Positions 59,309-64,000 of a stretch of DNA of 64,000 nt are shown piece by piece (within the stretch, counting starts at the first letter, position 1; every line of letters starts with the position of its first letter). Source of the stretch: Limivivens sp034101475 (GTDB taxonomy: Bacteria; Bacillota; Clostridia; Lachnospirales; Lachnospiraceae); assembly GCA_034101475.1 (NCBI GenBank), contig JAXEJQ010000028.1:5308-69307 (forward strand). The letters run 5' to 3'. Made by a program: the position numbers and the translations under genes. Below the pieces are notes generated by a model, which searched no databases, was not told the DNA's origin, and worked only from the letters and a program-made list of their open reading frames with translations.

Positions 59309-60532
59309 ATGATTCAGATTGCAGTATTAGGATATGGAACGGTTGGTTCCGGAGTTGTGGAGGTCATTCATACAAACCACAGCAGTATCAACAAAAAAGC
59401 AGGCGAAGAGATCAATATTAAATATGTTCTGGATCTGCGGGATTTCCCGGGAGATCCGGTTCAGGAAAAAATTGTCCACGATTTTGATGTGATTCTGAAT
59501 GATCCGGAGATCCGGATCATCGTAGAGGTCATGGGAGGCGTGGAGCCTGCTTACACCTACACGAAAAAAGCTCTGTTGGCAGGGAAGAGCGTATGTACCT
59601 CCAACAAGGAGCTGGTGGCCCGCCACGGCGCGGAGCTTCTGGAAATTGCCAGGGAGCGGAATATCAACTATCTTTTCGAGGCCAGCTGCGGAGGTGGTAT
59701 TCCCATTATCCGTCCGCTGAATTCCTCTCTGACCGCTGATGAGATCGACGAGATTACCGGAATCCTCAACGGTACGACCAATTACATTCTGACCAGTATG
59801 TTCCGGGACGGCTCAGAATTTGCCGACGTCCTGAAAAAGGCCCAGGAGCTGGGCTACGCAGAACGGAATCCGGAGGCAGATGTGGAAGGCTATGACGCCT
59901 GCCGCAAAATTGCCATTCTTTCCTCCCTGGCCTTTGGACGCCAGGTGGATTTTGAGGACATTTACACCGAAGGAATTTCGAAAATCACTGCGGACGATAT
60001 CCGCTACGCGAAAGCCATGGGCCTGAATATCAAGCTTCTGGCTTACAGCAAGAAGGTGGGCGAATTCTTTTACGCCATGGTGGCCCCGGCGCTGCTGGGT
60101 CCCAGCGATCCGCTGTACAGCGTGAATGGCGTATTTAATGCCATTTTTGTTCATGGCAACGTTCTGGGAGATGCCATGTTCTACGGAAGCGGCGCAGGAA
60201 AGCTGCCCACTGCCAGCGCGGTGGTTTCCGATGTTGTGGATGAAGCAAGGCATCTGCATCGGAGCATTATGTCCTTCTGGAGCAGCCATAAGCTTCAGCT
60301 TACCGATGTCAGCAATTCGCAGAAGCGTTTCTTTGTCCGTGCCACGGGCAATCCGGAGACGGAGCTGGCAAAGGCAGAGGAGATTTTCGGTACAATTAAG
60401 CCGGTGATTCTGCCGGATATGGAAGGCGAATACGGATTTGTCACGGAAGTGATTTCCGAGGCACAGTTTAAAGCCATGGCGGAGAGACTGGGAACCGTCA
60501 TCAGCCGGATCCGTGTCCGCAGTCTGGACTGA
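59309..60532 (+). CDS. hom: Homoserine dehydrogenase
   Basis: The 407-residue enzyme reduces aspartate semialdehyde to homoserine. It shows the nucleotide loop GYGTVGSGV (about residues 7-15), TSNKELVARHG (with the catalytic-region Lys), the signature GILNGTTNYIL (about 150-160), EADVEGYDACRK, and a C-terminal ACT domain for threonine feedback (about 325-405). It starts four bases after the ACT-protein gene and is followed by an apgM-like gene and lysC. Confidence 0.95.
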   Translation: MIQIAVLGYGTVGSGVVEVIHTNHSSINKKAGEEINIKYVLDLRDFPGDPVQEKIVHDFDVILNDPEIRIIVEVMGGVEPAYTYTKKALLAGKSVCTSNKELVARHGAELLEIARERNINYLFEASCGGGIPIIRPLNSSLTADEIDEITGILNGTTNYILTSMFRDGSEFADVLKKAQELGYAERNPEADVEGYDACRKIAILSSLAFGRQVDFEDIYTEGISKITADDIRYAKAMGLNIKLLAYSKKVGEFFYAMVAPALLGPSDPLYSVNGVFNAIFVHGNVLGDAMFYGSGAGKLPTASAVVSDVVDEARHLHRSIMSFWSSHKLQLTDVSNSQKRFFVRATGNPETELAKAEEIFGTIKPVILPDMEGEYGFVTEVISEAQFKAMAERLGTVISRIRVRSLD

Positions 60533-60550
60533 GAACAGGAGAATGAAAAA

Positions 60551-61750
60551 ATGAAATATGTTGTAGTGTTGGGGGATGGCATGGCAGATGAGCCCATTGC
60601 GGCCATCGGAAATCAGACTCCCCTGGAAAAAGCAGAAACGCCTGCCATGGACGCGATGGCGCGGGTATCGGAAATCGGTCTTCTGCATACCATTCCGGAG
60701 GGGATGAAGCCGGGCAGCGATACGGCGAACCTCTCGGTGATGGGATATGATCCGAAGAAATATTATACGGGCCGGTCTCCGCTGGAGGCTCTTAGCATCG
60801 GCGTGCCCATGAAGGACACGGATATTGCGCTTCGCTGCAATCTGGTGACGCTGTCAGAGGAAGAGCCTTACGAAAAAAAGAAGATCCTGGATCACAGCTC
60901 CGGGGAGATCAGCACAGAGGACGCGGCAGTTCTGCTGGATGCTGTTCGTGCGGAACTGGAAAATGAGACTTATCAGTTTTATGTGGGGACCAGCTACCGC
61001 CATTGCCTGATCTGGGATCGGGGACAGGTGGCGGAGCTGACACCACCCCATGATGTGCTTGGTCAGGTGATCGGCTCTTATCTGCCGGAGGATGAGAATC
61101 TGCGCCGGATGCAGGAGAGAAGTTTTGAGATTCTGAACAACCATCCCATCAATCAGGAGAGGCGGAAACAGGGGCTGAATCCGGCCAACAGCTGCTGGTT
61201 CTGGGGCGCGGGCACCAGGCCTGCGCTGACTTCCTTCGAGGAGAAATACGGGAAAAAGGGAATTATGATTTCTGCAGTGGATCTCTTAAAAGGAATTGCG
61301 GTGGGAGCTTCCATGGACAATGCTTCCGTGGAAGGAGCCAATGGCGGTCTTCATACCAACTATGAAGGAAAGGCCCGGGCAGCCGCAGATGCCCTGATAA
61401 AGGGTGATTATGACTTTGCCTATATTCACGTGGAGGCGCCGGATGAGATGGGGCATCAGGGAAGCGTGGAGAAAAAAATAAAAGCAATTGAATTCCTGGA
61501 CAGACGTGTGATACAATATGTGAAGGATTGTCTGGATGGGGCGGACATCGATTACCGGATGCTGATTCTTCCGGATCATCCGACGCCCATTCGGGTTCGG
61601 ACCCACACTGCCGATCCGGTTCCCTATCTTCTCTATGACAGCACTGCCTTACAGCAGCATGACTGGTATTATAATGAGCGGGAAGCGGCAGAAAGCGGCA
61701 ATGTGATCGAAAAAGGATGCCAGATGATGGAGCATCTGTTTTCGAAATAA
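60551..61750 (+). CDS. Archaeal-type phosphoglycerate mutase-like protein, probable homoserine kinase
   Basis: The 399-residue protein belongs to the alkaline-phosphatase superfamily group annotated as cofactor-independent phosphoglycerate mutase (apgM). It begins YVVVLGDGMADEP (metal Asp), has the catalytic serine region PGSDTANLSVMGYDP (about 55-70), and C-terminal metal ligands in HVEAPDEMGHQG (about 297-308) and ILPDHPTP. In genomes lacking thrB, apgM-like genes between hom and other threonine genes have been proposed to supply homoserine kinase. Its place between hom and lysC, and the lack of thrB here, favour that. A glycolytic role remains possible. Confidence 0.85.
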   Translation: MKYVVVLGDGMADEPIAAIGNQTPLEKAETPAMDAMARVSEIGLLHTIPEGMKPGSDTANLSVMGYDPKKYYTGRSPLEALSIGVPMKDTDIALRCNLVTLSEEEPYEKKKILDHSSGEISTEDAAVLLDAVRAELENETYQFYVGTSYRHCLIWDRGQVAELTPPHDVLGQVIGSYLPEDENLRRMQERSFEILNNHPINQERRKQGLNPANSCWFWGAGTRPALTSFEEKYGKKGIMISAVDLLKGIAVGASMDNASVEGANGGLHTNYEGKARAAADALIKGDYDFAYIHVEAPDEMGHQGSVEKKIKAIEFLDRRVIQYVKDCLDGADIDYRMLILPDHPTPIRVRTHTADPVPYLLYDSTALQQHDWYYNEREAAESGNVIEKGCQMMEHLFSK

Positions 61751-61781
61751 TGTGACTATCATTTTGTGCCGGGAGGAAGCT

Positions 61782-62993
61782 ATGCTGATTGTAAAGAAAT
61801 TTGGCGGTACGTCTGTGGGAGACAGTGAGCGGATTCGAAACGTTGCCCGCCGGTGTGCCGAGGAATATCAAAAAGGAAATGATGTCGTTGTCGTCCTGTC
61901 TGCCATGGGAAAGACCACGGATATTCTGCTGGATCAGGCCCGTGAGATCAACCCGAAGGCATCCAGGCGGGAGCTGGATATGCTGATGACCACCGGAGAG
62001 CAGACTTCGGTCGCCCTGATGGCCATGGCGCTTCATGCCATGAATATACCGGCAGTTTCCCTGAATGCGTTTCAGATTTCCATGCAGACGACCTCCAATT
62101 ACGGGAATGCCAGACTGAAGAAGATCGATACGGAACGGATCCTTCATGAACTTCATGAACGGAAGATTGTCCTGGTGACAGGTTTCCAGGGGATCAATAA
62201 ATTCGGAGATTATACCACCCTGGGCAGAGGCGGTTCCGATACGACGGCCGTGGCTCTGGCAGCGGTTCTTCATGCGGATGCCTGTGAGATTTATACCGAT
62301 GTGGACGGCGTTTACACCGCGGATCCCAGAATCGTCAAAAACGCCAGGAAGCTGGATGAGATCACTTACGACGAGATGCTGGATCTGGCCACCTGCGGAG
62401 CGGGTGTGCTGCACAATCGTTCCGTGGAAATGGCGAAAAAATATGGTGTGACCCTGGTGGTACGTTCCAGTTTAAATGATACAGAGGGAACGCAGGTAAA
62501 GGAGGAAGTTAGCGTGGAAAGAATGTTGATCAGCGGAGTGGCACTGGATAAGAAAGCGGCCAGAATTTCCGTTATGGGCCTGAAGGATGAGCCGGGTATT
62601 GCCTTCAAGCTGTTTAATACTCTGGCCAAAAATAACATTAATGTGGATATTATTCTGCAGTCCATCGGCCGGGATCATACCAAAGACATTTCCTTTACGG
62701 TGGATGAGGATGAGGCAGAAGAGGCCATTGAGCTTCTTGAAAAGAATAAAAGCCGGATCACCCTGCAGTCTGTGGCCTGTAAAAAGGATGTGGCGAAGGT
62801 TTCCATTGTGGGAGCCGGTATGATGTCCAACCCGGGCGTTGCGGCGAAGATGTTTGAGGCTCTGTACAATGTTGGGGTAAACATCAATATGATTTCCACC
62901 TCAGAGATCCGGATTACGGTTCTGGTGGACCAGAAGGACGGAGAAAAGGCCATGAATGCCATCCATGATGCCTTTGGCCTGGCGGAAGGATAA
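61782..62993 (+). CDS. lysC: Aspartate kinase
   Basis: The 403-residue enzyme phosphorylates aspartate, the first step to lysine, threonine and methionine. It begins LIVKKFGGTSVGDSERI, has LGRGGSDTTAVALAA (about 150-165) and YTDVDGVYTADPR, and two C-terminal ACT domains for feedback control (VMGLKDEPGIAFKLF and VGAGMMSNPGVAAKMFEAL). The ATG at 61782 has GGGAGGA upstream; the frame extends to 61752 without a ribosome site. It is the last gene of the operon, followed by a terminator. Confidence 0.95.
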   Translation: MLIVKKFGGTSVGDSERIRNVARRCAEEYQKGNDVVVVLSAMGKTTDILLDQAREINPKASRRELDMLMTTGEQTSVALMAMALHAMNIPAVSLNAFQISMQTTSNYGNARLKKIDTERILHELHERKIVLVTGFQGINKFGDYTTLGRGGSDTTAVALAAVLHADACEIYTDVDGVYTADPRIVKNARKLDEITYDEMLDLATCGAGVLHNRSVEMAKKYGVTLVVRSSLNDTEGTQVKEEVSVERMLISGVALDKKAARISVMGLKDEPGIAFKLFNTLAKNNINVDIILQSIGRDHTKDISFTVDEDEAEEAIELLEKNKSRITLQSVACKKDVAKVSIVGAGMMSNPGVAAKMFEALYNVGVNINMISTSEIRITVLVDQKDGEKAMNAIHDAFGLAEG

Positions 62994-63035
62994 GGATCGG
63001 CCGGAGAAAGAGCTCCAGTGACTGGAAAACAGGAA

Positions 63036-63063
63036 GGGCGCTGCAGACGCGGCGCCCATTTTT
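63036..63063 (+). terminator. Terminator of the hom-lysC operon
   Basis: GGGCGCTGC (63036-63044) pairs with GCGGCGCCC (63049-63057), nine pairs with one G-U around loop AGAC, followed by ATTTTT. Confidence 0.85.
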
Positions 63064-63111
63064 GGCTGCTTAATACATGTTGGCAGCCTCAGGTTTTCTG
63101 TTAATGGCAGC

Positions 63112-63813
63112 TCAGATTTCTCCGTTAAGTTCCCGGTAAAAGTGGATCTTGGCAGTCTCCATATAGGGAAGGAGCCACAGAAGGCCTACATAGCAGGTCA
63201 GGACAGATAAAAGTCCAAGCCCCAGAAAACTGATTTCCAGGTAAAACAGACGGAAACGCTTGCCCTCTGTAAGCTCCCGGCTGGTTTTCATGACCTCTGT
63301 GGAGGTAAGCTCCGGAACATCCAGACAGATGTAGGTTGTCAGGGAATAGGCCAGTTCTACGATGACACTGCCCACAATCCCTGCCAGAAACAGAAACAGA
63401 GCCAGCAGCTTCAGCCATAGAAGGCCAGGATACAGGGAGACGAAAAGCAGAGCAGCCAGTGCCGGAAGCAGACAGGCCAGGCCCAGAAGCCCCTTCATAA
63501 TCGTGGTGATCAGGATCCGGTCACCCTGATGACTGAAGGGATAGAAGATATCGCCGGGCTGCACAGGGTGCCTGCGGGCCAGCTTCATCAGCAGCCAGGA
63601 ATAGCCTGCTTCTGCCAGACAGGTCAGAAGGCTGATAATAATCAGGCCTGCGTAATAAATCAGAGAGCTGCCGGAGCCGAAGAAATTGGCGTAAGTAACG
63701 GTGATGAGCGTGACCGCGAGCTGTATCATCAGAAGGGCGGCTACCGGAGTGCTGTAATGTCCCCGAAGGCTTTCGCGGGCCATGCCTTTTAATTCAGAAG
63801 AACTTCGATTCAT
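63112..63813 (-). CDS. DUF975 family membrane protein
   Basis: The 233-residue protein begins MNRSSSELKGMARESLRGHY, the DUF975 signature, and has about five membrane helices with VKPSDIF-like HPVQPGDIFYPF near 82-93 and a C-terminal LPYMETAKIHFYRELNGE. The family is widespread in Firmicutes and has no known function. It converges on lysC, whose terminator lies between them. Its upstream side runs into the palindromic element at 63865. Confidence 0.85.
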   Translation of the reverse strand: MNRSSSELKGMARESLRGHYSTPVAALLMIQLAVTLITVTYANFFGSGSSLIYYAGLIIISLLTCLAEAGYSWLLMKLARRHPVQPGDIFYPFSHQGDRILITTIMKGLLGLACLLPALAALLFVSLYPGLLWLKLLALFLFLAGIVGSVIVELAYSLTTYICLDVPELTSTEVMKTSRELTEGKRFRLFYLEISFLGLGLLSVLTCYVGLLWLLPYMETAKIHFYRELNGEI

Positions 63814-63844
63814 GATTTACTTCATCCTTTCGTAATACCATGGT

Positions 63845-64000
63845 CAGTAGTGTACCATAGCTAGTACATCGGTTCGTAAATAACTATACCAATAACGCAG
63901 AATATTTCTTCGAGTGTGCATGGTAAAAAACGCAGGCGTAGCGGGCTACGCCGAGGCTTTTTGCCATGTGCAATCGGAGAAATAGGCAAGTTATTTGGTG
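63845..64000 (-). repeat. MITE-like palindromic element, copy 2 (cut by window end)
   Basis: An imperfect palindrome with arms of about 55 bases is centred on GCGTAGCGGGCTACGC (63937-63952). It starts at TACATCGGTTCGTAAATAAC (63865). Its right arm, read in reverse (CACCAAATAACTTGCCTATT), matches the left arm of the element at 19345-19515 at about 46 of 55 positions, so this copy is inverted. The right end lies outside the window. Confidence 0.75.

Overview
The window reads as chromosomal DNA of a spore-forming, obligately fermentative Firmicute, most probably a Lachnospiraceae member (Blautia/Lachnoclostridium-like). Reasons are the mid-range base composition, strong AGGAGG-type ribosome sites, the rpmE - DUF1385 - prmC - prfA order, a GerA-type spore germination protein, YesM/YesN two-component sugar systems, and the many lineage-typical families (DUF975, DUF2156, UPF0735 ACT, PD-(D/E)XK 'transposase' nuclease). 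The genus is an inference; no rRNA or tRNA gene is present to test it. No prophage, CRISPR array or intact insertion sequence was seen.

Layout. 1-1719 is the 3' part of a three-module redox enzyme (FAD disulfide reductase, rhodanese, siroheme reductase with ferredoxin clusters). 1799-5302 is a translation block (rpmE; DUF1385-prmC-prfA). 5522-9425 is a beta-glucoside locus (AraC regulator, remnant of a GPH sugar symporter, ROK kinase, GH1 phospho-beta-glucosidase). 9425-18983 is a galactoside/oligosaccharide locus (YesM-YesN two-component system, ABC binding protein and two permeases, GH2 beta-galactosidase). 18984-19712 is a repeat-filled gap. 19713-28936 holds house-keeping genes in one direction (glmM, ABC exporter, DUF2156, hisC, small exporter, methyltransferase, hslO, nadE). 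29071-32349 encodes a large secreted CAP/LRR protein. 32449-35170 carries an Rpn-type nuclease and an M18 aminopeptidase on the minus strand. 35460-38076 is a pentulose kinase - araD pair followed by a transglutaminase remnant. 38149-47324 holds an FMN_bind-like protein, a GGDEF/EAL protein, an XRE regulator, a MarR-controlled heterodimeric ABC exporter and a PAP2 phosphatase. 47643-49584 holds a spore germination protein and a lipoprotein, both with sigma-G-like promoters. 49831-55381 holds a eukaryote-type hisA, hpf, secA and frameshifted prfB. 55503-58756 is an SPFH / zinc-ribbon / TPM-domain membrane-stress-like operon. 58861-62993 is an ACT - hom - apgM-like - lysC operon for threonine/lysine precursor synthesis. 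63112-63813 is a DUF975 membrane protein.

The least explained material lies between genes. At least nine gaps contain modular, mostly palindromic repeats: a 16-bp-stem hairpin with compensatory base changes in three copies, a nested hairpin repeat identical over 40 nt in two places, a MITE-like long palindrome in two inverted copies, and another inverted repeat with arms of about 75 nt. Two genes have been reduced to stubs (the GPH symporter, and a transglutaminase-like gene whose start and end survive in different frames), so this chromosome shows both repeat accumulation and gene erosion.
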